Assembly: GCA_964017065.1 (NCBI GenBank)
Contig: OZ024786.1
Span: 7,507,047-7,571,046, forward strand
DNA: 64,000 nt
Direction of reading: 5' to 3'
Source of the DNA: Haliclona indistincta
Taxonomy: Eukaryota > Porifera > Demospongiae > Haplosclerida > Chalinidae
Under the pieces are notes generated by a model. The model worked only from the letters and a program-made list of their open reading frames with translations, was not told the DNA's origin and made no database searches. Shown piece by piece: positions 1 through 12,142 of the stretch. Positions within the stretch are counted from its first letter, which is position 1. The number at the start of each line of letters is the position of its first letter. The position numbers and the translations under genes were made by a program.

Positions 1-847
1 TGATGTACGTGCTTGAAGAAGCTGGGGAATTTTCTCGCTCTTGAAAAAAATTGCAATGTGTTGTAAGAGAGGCAGATATTTGAATCTATTCTTTAGAACA
101 TTTTTCCTCTTATCGTTCTTCCTAACACTCAGGACAGCAGGTCTCATCTGCATAATCACCTCACTCCCGAAAGGGAAGTGTAGAACCTGACAGAGCTGTT
201 TCTGGCACAATTAGAACAACCATATGCGCAGCAACTCATGACTATGAGTATTTTAGAATGGACAGCATGCCCACGAAAGGAGGCGTAAATCACACGTGGG
301 TAACATTTCGCCCAAGTGGCTGGCTCGCATTACCATGTATAGCTAGTATATAAAAACTCATCGATTTCTGGCCGTGACATCGATCTCGACTCTGTATTCT
401 TGAAATCATGCGTGATGTAGCTATCTATGGACTTCAGTAGCCAGGCTTTATCATTATTGGTGAACTTATTGGTATGAATGCAGTAGCACATTCTACAATT
501 GCTACAGCGCTGTTGCAGTCATTCAAGGCTGATGAACTAGAGCCGAATGCATGCATGTGAGGCCGCATTGATTGCATACTTAATGCAGACATGCAGTAAT
601 ACTTTCATTCTGTGTACACTGGTATTTATCAATAATAATTATGCTGGTTTTTTTTCAACTCATTAGTACAAAAATAATAGCCAGAACGAACTATAAAAAT
701 CATTATTTTTTGCAGTTGTAATGTTGCTGCATCCCGTGTTTGGACAATCTCCATGTATCCTGTAGCTGGTGTTGTGGAGGTATCACACATGCCGAACACC
801 CACACCTCTTGTGACGTAGCCCTTCCACGATGGTACTACAGTTAAAA
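1..847. other. No gene recognised
   Basis: AT-rich spacer at the window edge. No ORF of convincing composition, RNA gene or repeat structure was seen. Confidence 0.4.
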
Positions 848-1072
848 TTAATAGTTAAGCGCTACTGAAATGGTTTTCATATTTTTCCCAGTGTTTACTT
901 TATAACTTATTTGGTTTACCTTAGGTTTATGGCGAAACAGTGACTCATCGATGTCAACCACTATGCCCTGACCACCCAACTTGATCTGAGGGTCAACATT
1001 TACAAGTCTGTAGCTACATACTTCTCTTAGCCATTGATACACCTTCCTAGAATGGTGACAATTAATCAGCAA
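848..1072 (-). pseudogene. Merlin/IS1595-like transposase fragment (copy 1)
   Basis: The minus-strand reading contains YQWLREVCSYRL followed by IKLGGQGIVVDIDESLF and RHKPK. The block L-G-G-x-G-x-V-V-x-I-D-E-S-x-F is the start of the catalytic core in the IS1595/ISXO2 (Merlin) DDE transposases, where the Asp of IDES is the first catalytic acid. Homology stops at HKPK, where the DNA continues with GTAAAC, so either an intron donor or decay begins there. The N-terminal zinc-binding part and the later catalytic residues are absent, so this is a relic. A second, similar relic lies at about 3.9 kb on the same strand. The motif is seen directly; the family assignment rests on it alone. Confidence 0.6.
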
Positions 1073-1529
1073 ATTTTATTAAAATTATTCTCTTACTTGT
1101 ATTGCTTAGTCGAATCGCGACCGTACAAAAATTAAATTACGGCATTGAAAAACAAAAACGTTCATAGCGCACGCATATTAAAGTATATGAACGGCAGACT
1201 TTGTAGTCGTGCAGACGACATAGTCTGCTTTCGTTTCGTACAAATCACGTGCTGTAAAGTCTTCCAGGAGCAGCAAACCACGCGTGTCTATACAAATGGT
1301 GAGATTTGTGGTTGTGGGTAGTTGGCTTAGGTACACTTCTATCTTAAAGCATTAACAGTCTTTTAATAAGTTCTAATCGATAGTATACAGTAACACATGA
1401 ATGCAGCTATTTGTGTAAAGAAACTTACTGTTCTCAAAATAAGCACATGAATTTTTCAATTACATAATAGTGCGTAATTATTAACTATGATTTGTAGTGA
1501 TGTAAGAGCCAGAAGAGTGTCAGTCAGTT

Positions 1530-1745
1530 GAGAAAGTGAAGGTGTGTTGTCTTTGTGGATGTGAAGGAGGGTATATGATCCGATTTGAAAGATGGAGCAA
1601 TGCAGAGAAGGCATATGCGCTGGCGCACTTGCAAACACCACTGCCACCACTTAGTGTAGCCTGTAAGAAAGACAGATTGGATGCAAGGCGACACTGCAAC
1701 AACTTCGCACACATTCCTAGATGGAAAAGTAATGCTAGCACATGT
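1530..1745 (+). other. Unrecognised Cys-rich ORF piece
   Basis: Part of a plus-strand open frame with a CCLCGC motif near its start and the segment ACKKDRLDARRHCNN followed by IPRWKS. Spaced cysteines plus a basic stretch ending in PRWK suggest a zinc-binding piece of a transposon-type protein, but no family could be named. The opposite strand is also open here, so coding status is uncertain. Confidence 0.25.
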
Positions 1746-1859
1746 AATATACAGATACCACACCAAATCACTGCATATACCCGCTCTGCAAGACTACAAG
1801 TAAGACTGATAAAATTATACAACCATCAATACCACAATCAACACTAATAGAATATTTAC

Positions 1860-2650
1860 AGGAATTGAAACAAACTTCAAATTAACAAAATAATCGAGAC
1901 ATAATTATAAGTAGGACAGATTCAAACAATGCTTGTTCATCAAGTGGGTGGGTGGAAAGGTGGATTGTAATATAGCACGTAGATACTTATTGTAGTACAG
2001 ATGAAGAGAATGCTAGAGGAGATTTTTGTTGATGATGGCTGACCAAATGGGAATACTATCATCTCATTACAATTGTTAAACCTTCACATTGGTCTCCAAA
2101 GAAAACATAAGTAGTCTTTACTAGTTACGCCCTTGGTTGGTATGTATAATGGTAGTAGCAAACTATTCTTCCTTCAACAAATATTGTGTCAACTTGTCAC
2201 CTCACTGTATGCTCTTCACTATATTATATCCAAACATGTATGATAGTAGCTGGCCCATTTCACAGACGTCTAAACTTTCATTTGCTTATCTGTTAGTCGT
2301 GTCTTTGCTCCTTCTTTATCTAGAGAAATCAAACGGAATATTACATCACACTTTCGTTTGTTACAAAATGTACCGTTACCTCTAAATTACACAAATATTC
2401 ACCAAACAAGTTTCGCAACATTTAAAACTTCCTTGTTGATGGTAATATATTATGGTACGTCACTAATGTGATAAATTTTAGAATGTTACACTTATTTCAG
2501 CAACTGTAACAGTTGTGTTTGAAATGCCTAGGCCTTCTAGTATCACCATAAAACCTGACAAAGCCTACATGTCTTAAACAGTGTAGATGAAAGAAATTAT
2601 GTGACTTGTATAATTATTACCTTCAATTCTATCTCATCCGACAATTGAAC
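1860..2650. other. No gene recognised
   Basis: AT-rich spacer. An 82-codon open frame at 2137..2385 lacks convincing composition or motifs. Nothing else was seen. Confidence 0.35.
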
Positions 2651-2654
2651 AATT

Positions 2655-3510
2655 TTATAAACTGTTTTTAGATGCCTCAACAGCTTGCGAGACTAGAGCC
2701 ATTACTTTACTTCGCCTGGCTGTGGCGGTGATCCTTGCTGACTGATGCTTGACTGTCTCTTCTCTTTTGCTCACAAGTTTTGGGATTGAAGTCTGTTTTG
2801 CTCGGACAATCAAAGACCAAATCAACTTCACTAGTTCCACGAACGTAATGTGGAGTACAGTGTTGTCTAAATAAGAGGTCAAAGTTTGATGTTGTCTTTA
2901 TGGACTGGTGTTTATTATGAACATAGAATCAATTATGGCAATTTGTGGTATCCAGTCTAGCACTGTAACAAAAGAAGTGGCACCTTTGTAGCGGCTCTGC
3001 AGTTTCTGTGTCCAATTGCTCTTGTTCCCTTTTTTTGTGGAGTACCATCAACATTTGCCAAAGAACGTGGCAAGACGAGTACTGTTCTTCACTTTTGTCA
3101 AATTGTTCACCAGTTTGGTTACACGAAACTGATCTCTTTCTTAAGCATTTGAGGCTGTAATTTTGTTCTTTTTGCTTTTGAGTCATATACCTTTTGGTTA
3201 TTTTGACAGGTGTCATGGTTAAAAGTTGTTTTTCCTGATTGGAGCATTTATGTTAGGAAGTTGCATGAGGTTTTGAGAGACATAGTTGATGTAACCTGTT
3301 TCACCAATGGCACGGGCATTCACCAAGTCATGTGATTGCTCCACTGATGCCTTTACATTCGTGAATGAGTTGAGCACTCCTCTGTTTAACACTATTTCTA
3401 AGCTAAAAATGTGACGATCCACTATTAGCTGGAAAACGTTCTCTTCCCATCGCTTAGTATGACTTGTGCTATCCCATATTGTTGGTGTCGTTGGCAATGC
3501 AGGCAAAGGA
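2655..3510 (-). pseudogene. Decayed unidentified transposon-type ORF
   Basis: Three minus-strand open pieces in different frames (3219..3506, 2929..3216, 2655..2882) can be read as one decayed protein. A piece in a shifted frame reads DWIPQIAIIDSMFIINTSP and leads into SYLDNTVLHITFVELVK. The last piece ends KVMALVSQAVEASKNSL and a stop. Uninterrupted protein-like stretches with frameshifts between them are typical of old mobile-element genes. No family could be named with confidence. Confidence 0.3.
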
Positions 3511-3859
3511 AAAAGCTGAGACGTTAATTGTTTTTGTGCCTTTATTCTATATGAGAAGGAATGAAATTCTTGAACTGGTAGTAGAGAAGGCTGTGTAATA
3601 GAATGGGCTGCAGCATAACTAGCTGGTAGAAAGTTTCCAGACAGGAGGATGAAATGGTGGAGGATATAGAGCAGCTGACTAAATGCTTGCTTACTGATTC
3701 CAGGAAAGCCACACTACAAAAACTGATTGTTAATGCAACAAAAATTTTGTGGTATTGATTGATTTATCATTACAAATTCCAGTTTTGTTGCAGTAACTAA
3801 AATCATCTCTGTAAGCTTCACTAATGCTTGGTTTGTTATACTCACTGATTTTGTTTGTA

Positions 3860-4170
3860 TTACCTTAGGTTTGTGTCTGAAAAAGCTTTCATCTATCTGC
3901 ACAGCATGTACTGACCCACCCAAGATAATTGGCTTCTGGACCAACGTGGTGCTGCATACATATCTTAACCATTAGTACACATCAATAGCCATTCTGTTGG
4001 ACACATCCACTTCTTCAGCCACATCTCCAACTGGTTACTCTCGGGACCAGAGATATATCAAAAGCATCCACTGCTGCAGTGTGATTCTTGACTTGTGAAA
4101 GAAACTTCCATCACGAATGCTCTTCCGAGTTTGCACTGTGGACACATGTTTTGTATTAGTTGCAATGTCA
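3860..4170 (-). pseudogene. Merlin/IS1595-like transposase fragment (copy 2)
   Basis: On the minus strand a CPQCKLG zinc-ribbon-like start is followed, through stops and a frame change, by LVQKPIILGGSVHAVQIDES and FFRHKPK. The LGG...IDES block matches copy 1 at 0.9 kb and the start of the Merlin catalytic core. The order (zinc ribbon, then IDES) is that expected of the family, so this is probably one decayed gene. Both copies end at the same HKPK position, which supports an ancestral intron there. Confidence 0.55.
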
Positions 4171-4776
4171 GAGCGTTCTTTCCAACGCCACCAACTGAGA
4201 GAAAGAGGCTGATCAGTGACATCATGATCAGTGACATACTGTACTGATCAGTGACATCATGCCTTGGCTGGCTGTTCACGCCTTGACAGGATATGATCTC
4301 CGCAGCTTAGGGCGACGAGGGCACACTCGGTGGTGATCTGGTCCGGAACAGAGAGAACAGCTTTTCTTTCCGAGACACTCAGCTCCCGAACCAAGTACTC
4401 ATTTCAGTGTTTCTACATATCCTGGTCCGGTGGTCACACGATCTAGACTTTCATATCAATCTACACTACTATTTACTCTTGGTATTACATAAAAAAACAA
4501 GCTTTCAATACATGTCTATAAAAATGAAATATTTGATAACAAACTTAAGTTTTTGTTTGTGACTTACCATTAATCCTTCTCGTAAGAGTGATTTTCCAAC
4601 GACAAATTCCTTGTACCAGTGTACTGTGTATCAGATTAGTAGTCAGATTGAGATCTGTAATATTCATTCTATGGACCATTACTAGCTCCCATGGAAGATA
4701 ATCGCCACTAAGTGAAACCTGCAGATGAGCTAACATATAATACTGTATTCTCAATTGTACGTACCCGAGGAATCAG

Positions 4777-4905
4777 TCCAGGTCCCGTGAAACCAATGTC
4801 AGGGAGTCGCTGATGGAGGGAAGTGAGAGAGGAGGAATAGTCCAGGTCCCGTGAAACCAATGTCAGGGAGTCACTGATGGAGGGAAGTGAGAGAGGAGGA
4901 ATAGT
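4777..4905. repeat. Tandem duplication, two about 62-bp units
   Basis: Two near-identical copies of a unit beginning AGTCCAGGTCCCGTGAAACC and ending GAGAGAGGAGGAATAGTC lie head to tail. They differ by a single base in the part compared (TCGCTGATGG versus TCACTGATGG). Confidence 0.85.
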
Positions 4906-5051
4906 CATTTCTTATGCCTCCCATAGATTCCATGCTTTGTACAAGCATGTAGACATTGAGTGGTGCTTCCACACATTGTCAGCAGCATGCCATATTGAAC
5001 CTGCATGAATTATAACAACTAGAATTAAATAAGTCAGAATCACTTACTTCC

Positions 5052-5396
5052 CTACTCTGCAGTAGTTCTTAACTCGATGATTTCATATAATAGCAGAATC
5101 TCCATACCGCTTCCTGGATGGGCCGGCGGTTGCAGCTGCCGCTGGTGGTTCGGAGAAAATTCGTAACATTCTTCCGTTGTACTACATGCCCGCCATACAG
5201 CATTTACTAATAGTGGCAACGTCAAGAAATATTGGTCAGCTTGATATATACTTATAGATACTTCAAAATAGTTGGATATCAACTGCATTGCTGATTGATC
5301 TAGAATATCTTCAGATCTAGAGTTGTCCATTTCTGCCGAACATAAACAATGGGATCGTTTGGCATTTAGCAATAGCTCATACTCCACCCGGTTATC
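5052..5396 (-). other. Unrecognised ORF
   Basis: An open frame of about 111 codons on the minus strand, ending EIIELRTTAE and a stop, with several Cys and mixed composition. No motif was recognised. It could be an exon of a decayed gene. Confidence 0.2.
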
Positions 5397-5872
5397 TACT
5401 CCCAGGAGCCAGAATACATCCTGAAAAGGTTACACATGACTGTTGACACATATAAAGCCTACAGGCGAAAACCAACTGATCGGTTTATGACTAGTTTAAT
5501 AAGAAGCTGACTAACCTTTTTTGGTAAAGTAGTGGATATCTTCAGGGGGAAAATATCGGAATGTGTAGGAGAGTGGATTCGTTTGACAGTGACAGGACGA
5601 GTCAGAGAGTAAGAAAATGAGCACCCAGCGCACTTGGCGACTGGGAGTAGATCAACGTCTAACAGGGCACAGCATGAGAACATGTATATAACTGCCACAT
5701 AGTACAAATGTGATTCTAACCATTACAACACCGATTCTAATTCTAACACGGAAAACCTTCTTAGTTAGCAGCAGACACAACTCTCTTTTCAGCTGAAAAT
5801 GTACTGTGAGCTGTATGGGTTACTGCGATAGAACTTTCCTTATTAAAATGTTTTTATCAACCTAAGCAAGGT

Positions 5873-6120
5873 GACGGATCATGCTGCTCTTGTCTTTTGC
5901 TTCTTCTTTCAGGTTTGCACCCGTATTTTTTATAATTTATAATGTCTTTGAGCAACTTGTTTATGTGCTCGTTATGTAGATCGCAGGGAAGATTGTGCCC
6001 TGACCCTCTATTTGTGTTCACAAATCGATTCCATTTCAGCTGGTGCTCTAGTGGCAAAGGAAGTGATACCAACTGAAGCTGGAGACGAAGAGCCTCAAGA
6101 GCATACTTCGTTCTGCGTGA
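5873..6120 (-). pseudogene. DUF6589-type transposon protein fragment
   Basis: The minus strand reads RTKYALEALRLQ, then LEHQLKWNRFVNTNRGSGHN, then LPCDLHNEHINKLLKDIINY. The pattern W-x-R-F-V-N-T-x-x-G-x-G-x-N-x-P-x-D-L-x-x-E-H-x-N-x-x-x-K is characteristic of the DUF6589 proteins associated with mobile elements in cnidarians and sponges (from memory of the family). The frame ends soon afterwards and no start is visible, so this is a C-terminal remnant. Confidence 0.6.
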
Positions 6121-6297
6121 ATTAAAAAAATGGGTTTAGAGCACATGCAATTTTGAGCTTTTTATTGATGTAGGTGTTGCAGTATTAGCTGAAGGACGAT
6201 CGTCTATAATCAACTATAATGATCCACCAAAATAATAGTATTACCTGAAAGCTTTAAAACTTCCCCTTCATATAACTTTCCAGCCCACTTGAAATGA

Positions 6298-6385
6298 GTG
6301 AATGAACCAGTGTATACTTTTCAGTGTAGACAGTGTATACTTTTATGTGAATGAACCAGTGTATAATGAACCAGTGTATACCATG
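6298..6385. repeat. Short interspersed direct repeats
   Basis: The words GAATGAACCAGTGTATA and CAGTGTATACTTTT recur several times within about 90 bases. A local, degenerate minisatellite. Confidence 0.6.
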
Positions 6386-6797
6386 TCTTTCAGGCTGGGA
6401 ATAACTATGATATAAAAAATGAATACGTATTTCTTTTGTCGTGTATGTCCGATTATAGTGCTATGTGGTCGGCAGAACCATTGTTAAACCAATAAAAACC
6501 ATTGTTGATCATGATAGTACAACTCTGTATGGTTCCCAAAATGAAGTTGCATGCAAGCAGAAAATCTCATCTAGGAGTTTCCAAACCTCGCTTGAATTTA
6601 GCCCTAGTCATGCCAATGTAATTCGTCAGTCACATTCTCAACTTCATTCAGGTTGTTTGGATAATGATACAGCAAACCAGTTTGAGAGGCCAGATGGATT
6701 AAAAAGTCACAATGCAATCCTCAAAAGCTGCACACCTTAATCTCATGGCTGCGTTGGAAACAGTTGTCTTTCCGACATCTGGTTCACCATAGAGTAC

Positions 6798-6970
6798 GAC
6801 CCAGTACTGCAGCCAGGTAGTCTACCAGTCATGTGACCCAGTCAGCCCGGTAGTCTCCAGTCATGTGACCCAGTCAGCCAGGTAGTCTACAAGTCATGTG
6901 ATCTAGTTACCTGTCAATCCAGATAGTCCGCCAGTCATGTGATCTAGTCAGACCAGTCAGCCAGGTAGCT
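6798..6970. repeat. Degenerate minisatellite
   Basis: About four imperfect units containing CCAGGTAGTC, CCAGTCATGTGA and CCCAGTCAG follow one another. No coding frame is associated. Confidence 0.75.
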
Positions 6971-7379
6971 AGCCTGAAGAGAACTTGGGTTTAATTAGTA
7001 CACTTAAAAACTATTAATTAAGATTATTTATTATTATTTTTTTTGTTCAATAATATTTTTGACACAGATGATTCTCAAAGTTAATACGAGTAACAGCAAA
7101 ATAGAATTTGTTTGCAATATGGCACTGCTTTACTGTTGACACAGGAGCTAGACTTGCTTTATGGAGATACTAAAAGGCAGCAGCCACTAATCTACAGTGG
7201 TCACAGTGCTCCAGCCCAGCACTACCCTCTCTAGACAGCTTTCGCATAATACCATAACGCCAGGACATGTCAACAAAAACCAGCCAACGTGTTTGAATAA
7301 TCTGAACAAGACAACAAATGAATTTGAAACGAATATTGGAATGTCTTGTTCACTCTTTATGAGGACTGTGTTTGTGCAC

Positions 7380-7561
7380 AGGATATGGGTATGCAATATA
7401 ATATTGAAAAGACTAGTATCTGTACAGTTTAGGGAAGCTCTTTGTGGTGACACTACTTGCCCACTCTTGCTAAAAAAGCGTTCAGACGGTGAACTCATAG
7501 CTGGAATGCAAACATATTTTTCACAACTCTTAGAAGCAGAGGGTAATTGGATTTTCTCCAC
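7380..7561 (-). pseudogene. hAT transposase C-terminal fragment
   Basis: The minus strand reads EKYVCIPAMSSPSERFFSKS followed by GQVVSPQRASL. This is the hAT C-terminal dimerisation core (consensus like I-P-A-x-S-x-x-S-E-R-x-F-S-x-x-G-x-x-x-x-x-x-R-x-x-L), where the Glu of SER is the last catalytic acid. No upstream BED finger or RNase-H-like core is present, so it is a relic, unrelated in detail to the intact hAT gene at 37-39 kb. A 139-codon plus-strand frame over the same bases is its shadow. Confidence 0.7.
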
Positions 7562-7619
7562 ATCAATGGGTCTTCCTCTTCATCTAATTCTGGTTGCACA
7601 AGACAACGATCAGTGATAA

Positions 7620-8700
7620 ACTGGTGAGGTGATATTGGTCAAGTGAATCTGCAGTGTTATCTTCAATAAACACTCAAGAGTACATTTCTTTGTAGAGGAA
7701 TTTAAAGGGTAACTAAGGTGATTTTTTTGTTCTGTTTTATATTTCATTTATCAATAGATAATATTGTTTAGACAACGTACAAGTTTTGGCAACCTAGAAT
7801 AAACAGTACCAGAGTTACAGCAAATTAAACAACGTATGTACGCCCACGTGCAATTAAGTACGCCCACGCACTGTTTTCTACATTTTGGTGTTTGTGGAGC
7901 AGAAAACGTGCATAGCCGTTTGTCTTACTGGAGGATTTGTGCTGGCTATTCGTAATTACTTATTTTGGATGTATTGCTCCAGCCTTTTCTCGCCAATTGA
8001 CCTAAGCCTCGTTGTACTGCCCTTTCTGTTGCTTGCTTTGCTACTAACACATTCCGCAGACCTTGATTCTCCTGCCTATCAAGCACATGCCATGGTTTGA
8101 AATGACAACATGCATGTTTGCATGTACCTTTCTGTCCTTGCTAGTCGGTCTGTGCGAGAACACTGTGGCTTCACGGTGTTCCGGTAAAACTGATGAGTCA
8201 AATTACTCGTCACATATAGCTTGCAAGGCCATGTGATTGCCATGCACTCTCTGCTAGGATGTACAATAGCATGCTTGTTGATCTTCATCTCGTGGCATTC
8301 GTCCATTGCCACACCGTGCCATTCTGTTTTGGTGAAGCGGACACTGAAGCTGCCCTCTCTGAGCTGTTTTAGGACAGTGTTTGGCAGGTGTTTTGAATTC
8401 TTAATTCATCACCAATGTGTCATGTAAATTGCAACCAGGTAGGTGATAGATTATTTATTGTAGTCTTTTTAACAAAATGATTTCTAGCACCATCTCTTCA
8501 CTAGAGATTTTTTGATAGACAGATGCAATGCTGCCAACACCATCTCTGTTGCCAGAAACAAGCATATCTATCTATCGTGTATGAGAGAGAACGAAAGGTA
8601 GAAGAGGATGCTTTGTTGCCTTACGGGCGATGCAAGTTTTAGTAGGTGTTGCAACATAAACTGGTTTCACTAGTGGAACTCAGCAACATGCGACTGGCTC
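7620..8700. other. No gene recognised
   Basis: Several short hydrophobic open frames on both strands but no recognisable motif, splice-consistent exon or repeat. Confidence 0.35.
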
Positions 8701-8707
8701 AGCAGGC

Positions 8708-9204
8708 GTGGCAGCTCAAACCTGCTATACTGTTTGTGAGCACACCGCTGTCATCTCGGCATCTACATATTTTAGTAGCATTATTGCACCACCTGTGGAT
8801 CTACCTGATTTTATAACAGATCCCCCCTCGAGATCTGAGTCGTGCAGCTCATTTGGTTCCCCTTGTAGTCCTTCGGAATCATCCAATGATGGATCACCGG
8901 CACATGAGTGTACACTGCAAAATTCAAGGAAGGTTGCTTGGAAGCAGTATCTTACAATGAGGAGGAAACCTTTGATGACCTAGTTAGTTTTTTTTTAAAG
9001 CAGAAGTCATCGACCAGAAGATGTCTATGAGAAAATAACTGATATAGAGAGAGAATATGTACGCCAGTACCTTAGGAAAACTGAAGATCGTGAAGAGAAA
9101 TTTGCTGTTCTTTGCAAACGTTATCGAGAAGAACTCTCACAGAGACCAGTAAATCCATGGTACATCATACGCATCAGATCCCAAGTCTGCATATGTGAAT
9201 AAAT
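8708..9204 (+). other. Unrecognised exon-like frames
   Basis: A Ser/Pro-rich frame (8708..8983) is followed by a charged frame at about 9004..9204 that includes HRPEDVYEKITDIEREYVRQ and ends at TAA. The second piece has protein-like, helix-forming composition and could be an exon of a decayed gene. No family is recognised and no clear splice pair joins the two. Confidence 0.25.
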
Positions 9205-10150
9205 ACACTAAAGCTTTGTTGTTGTCGCCAGTTATCAAGTCAATGACTGTGATCAGTGATTCAAAGATTGTTCAGACAATTGAATTGTAATTTTACAGAA
9301 CTCCCTATCATTATCTTGTGTGTCTATTCTAATCTGTTAGCTTTAAATTTCTTCTTTTTTCCTTCTGTTTGCCTTAATTTTTGTTTTATTGATCGACTTT
9401 CAAACCATGGCTGTGACCATAAGAGGGACTATACTAAGCAAATGATTTTGTTGCAAGACAAAATTATTGGTTGAACTATATTATTATTGGTTGAACTAAA
9501 AAACATTTCCTGTATTGAATCCAATGAAGTGTGTTCATGCGTTGAGCATTTCCTCTAGCTATCAAAGTGACTTGTATACCAAAGTGTCAACTAAAATTGC
9601 AATTTGACTACCAAGTTTGGTTGTGTGTTGAGAACAGAACTAATTTGCATATCAATAAGTGAGATCACAAAATATCATAACAGTTCTCAAGGAACTGTCT
9701 ACTCATTAATATTTGCAATAGTCATCTTTACGGAAGGAAAGGAAATGGCACGCCCTGGGAGTTCCTGTATAGTGAGCCCAGGGAGCTGATGGAGTAGGCC
9801 TGATCAGTCCCGTTGATGGCTTCAGTGCTGGTGTTGATTCGTTCAGCGACAGTAGTAGCGAGCTAAAGTGTAGTGATAATAGCAAGTGAGTGCGGTCAGC
9901 TACACTTATAGTAGTCTCTTATTGTGAATGTTCATGAAATGCTTTACTAATGAACATACTTACTCATCAACTTGTCAACTTCCTTTCATACTGTATGTTG
10001 TATAGATATAAACGCTGCTGTATTTCATAGTCATACACTGACCTTATGAACTTCCATGGTTTATTCAACTGAGTAGTTATTCAGTTATAATTTGATGATA
10101 TAGTATAGCTTAGACGTAGATAACACTCACTTACGTCTGTCTCGTGAGCT
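9205..10150. other. No gene recognised
   Basis: AT-rich spacer with short open frames of poor composition. Nothing supportable. Confidence 0.35.
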
Positions 10151-10260
10151 ATGTTTACACAACAAATGCGTTTTTGTTACCTTGTGTCTGAGCTGTTTCG
10201 CTTCGTTGTCTTCATTTGCTTTCATGTTTCAAAAATGTTCAACAAGATCTTGACACTGTT

Positions 10261-10264
<4 letters not shown>

Positions 10265-10347
<83 letters not shown>
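10265..10347. repeat. (CT)n microsatellite
   Basis: An uninterrupted CT dinucleotide run of about 83 bases, followed by a short interrupted tail. It creates spurious Ser-Leu and Arg-Glu open frames. Confidence 0.98.
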
Positions 10348-10355
<8 letters not shown>

Positions 10356-10728
10356 TCTATCATGTGTTGTGTTGTGGTGTTGTCTTCTATCATGCTAGTA
10401 GACGAGTGAGGCCTCATACTCCACTCACTGCTCTTGATACAATGTGAGCATTTGGTTCCACTCTCAGTGCAAACTGAGGCACTCAATCTCATAGTATTGG
10501 TAGCTAGGGCTGTCATAATGTTACTACCGTATAGCGGAGAGGGTCATATTGAGGTGTGAATGATCTTGTTTGGCAAATTCAATTTCGGTGTACATCTCAC
10601 CTTCATGGTTGCATTTTATGCTTCCAACAATGTATCTGAATAAATGCATGTCCCAGTATGGGAAATAGTTAAAGATTTGTTAGAATACGACGCTAGTTTA
10701 CAGTAAATAAACCATAAACTTACCAGGA

Positions 10729-10917
10729 GAGAAGAAGTTCTATGAAGAGAAAGTGAGTTCAAGTCACTACGACAAATACTTGACATCTCCAGAATTTAGA
10801 GAACATGTTGCAGTCGTATGTGACCATCATTTCAACACGAATATTGAAAGATGTCAATGGAATAAGTTGTGGTGTTGGTTTTGCCATAATTTGGAGAGCG
10901 GAGATACACGATTATAG
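10729..10917 (+). other. Possible orphan exon
   Basis: After an acceptor-like TTACCAG the plus strand stays open for about 62 codons, reading EKKFYEEKVSSSHYDKYLTS and then PEFREHVAVVCDHHFNTN before a TAG. Composition is protein-like with a CDHH motif. No partner exon or family was identified. Confidence 0.25.
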
Positions 10918-11569
10918 CGGCGATGGTGCGTGGGAAAATATTAAATGACTCAGTAACCACAAGACTGGGCTGAAACAATGGACAAAATTGTCAATTGCAC
11001 TGCCCAATCTAACCTAACCACAAGTGCCAGTGCTTTCTGTTTGTGCGGGTAATAATCTTCTACACAGTACATGGTCATGTAAAAGTGTGTGGTGTTGATA
11101 GTGGTAGTTCACTGACGAAAGATGCATTGATGTATTTATTCAGTCTGGCCTGAAGCATTTATTCGGCAGACTATCAGATTCACAATCAAAACACCAACAT
11201 TCAAACGTGTTCTCTTTTAGACTTATTGCCACTTGTGTCATCAGATTGTAGAATGATTGGTAGAACAAATGGCTGTACTACTACCAGCAAGTAGCCACGT
11301 CTGTGACACTGACTTATGTTATTTTCTAAATTACAAGCAATGTAAGCTGAATGAAGGAATTTCATGAAGGACTGTATCTACTAATCCTAGTCCGGTAGGT
11401 GACACGATCTGGAACTTCATCATGTTTCACGTAAAGTAGAATATTGTACCATAATAACCAGTTGAAGGATTGACACATTGATGAAATAATAGATGTCTAG
11501 TAGGATAAGTAACTGAATATTCTCCACTACGACCACAAATATACACCCTGACTCTGCCTCTTTCTCTGT

Positions 11570-12142
11570 TTACAAATCAAGTGACGACTTATTTAACGTT
11601 ATAATCAGCACGTCTTCTGCTTCTGGAGGGAACAGCTTCAAGTTCCATGATAACACATGCTGGGTACAGTGCTGACTGTCATTTTCCTCATTATTATTTT
11701 CATTCCCTAATCTCTTGTTCTTCTTGTTAAATGGGCAGTCCCTATGGCTGCTTCTCTGGTGTGTGGTGCTTCCACACCTCCTACACCCTTTACCACCAAT
11801 AGGCTGTGAGGGAGCCACCGGTAACTGTCCGGATGGCAGGGGTAGTGGTAGTAGTGGTGGGTTGGCTTGGATGCCGGTATCAGGGGTGTCTCCTGTGTGC
11901 TCGACTCGCTCCTCCCGCACAATAGCCCGAATCCTGCCCATCAGATCCTCCAGGTCCACCTGCACTACCTGTGCCTGTTGACTGGTCGATGGCTGTCCAG
12001 TCGTGGCGGGCACGGGGGCGGAGTCAGCGTTGGTAGATGGTCCCGATCCTCCACGAAGGGTGTAGGGTACCGTTCGACCTTCCCGGCCGCGCTCAGTTGT
12101 TCCTCGTCCAGCTCCCTGACTGCGGCCCCTTCCTCGAGCCAT
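11570..12142 (-). CDS. Zinc-knuckle protein, transposon-type (190 aa)
   Basis: The ATG at 12142 opens a 190-codon frame. The N-terminal half is an Arg/Gly-rich, low-complexity segment (ARGRGRSQGAGRG) followed by a Thr/Ser/Pro/Gln linker and a short acidic helix (about residues 75-95). Near residues 138-160 lies GCRRCGSTTHQRSSHRDCP, a C-x2-C-x4-H-x8-C zinc knuckle of a type often found in proteins encoded by invertebrate mobile elements. The C-terminus ends LNKSSLDL. An RG-rich start with a knuckle suggests nucleic-acid binding, which is inference. No transposon ends were found around it. Upstream in-frame TTG/GTG codons were not used as starts. Confidence 0.45.
   Translation of the reverse strand: MARGRGRSQGAGRGTTERGREGRTVPYTLRGGSGPSTNADSAPVPATTGQPSTSQQAQVVQVDLEDLMGRIRAIVREERVEHTGDTPDTGIQANPPLLPLPLPSGQLPVAPSQPIGGKGCRRCGSTTHQRSSHRDCPFNKKNKRLGNENNNEENDSQHCTQHVLSWNLKLFPPEAEDVLIITLNKSSLDL

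Noticed and set aside
7197..7616. 139-codon plus-strand frame starting near 7197
   Set aside because: The opposite strand carries a recognisable hAT C-terminus; this frame is its shadow.
10151..10516. Long Ser/Leu and Arg/Glu open frames
   Set aside because: They are produced by the CT microsatellite at 10265-10347.
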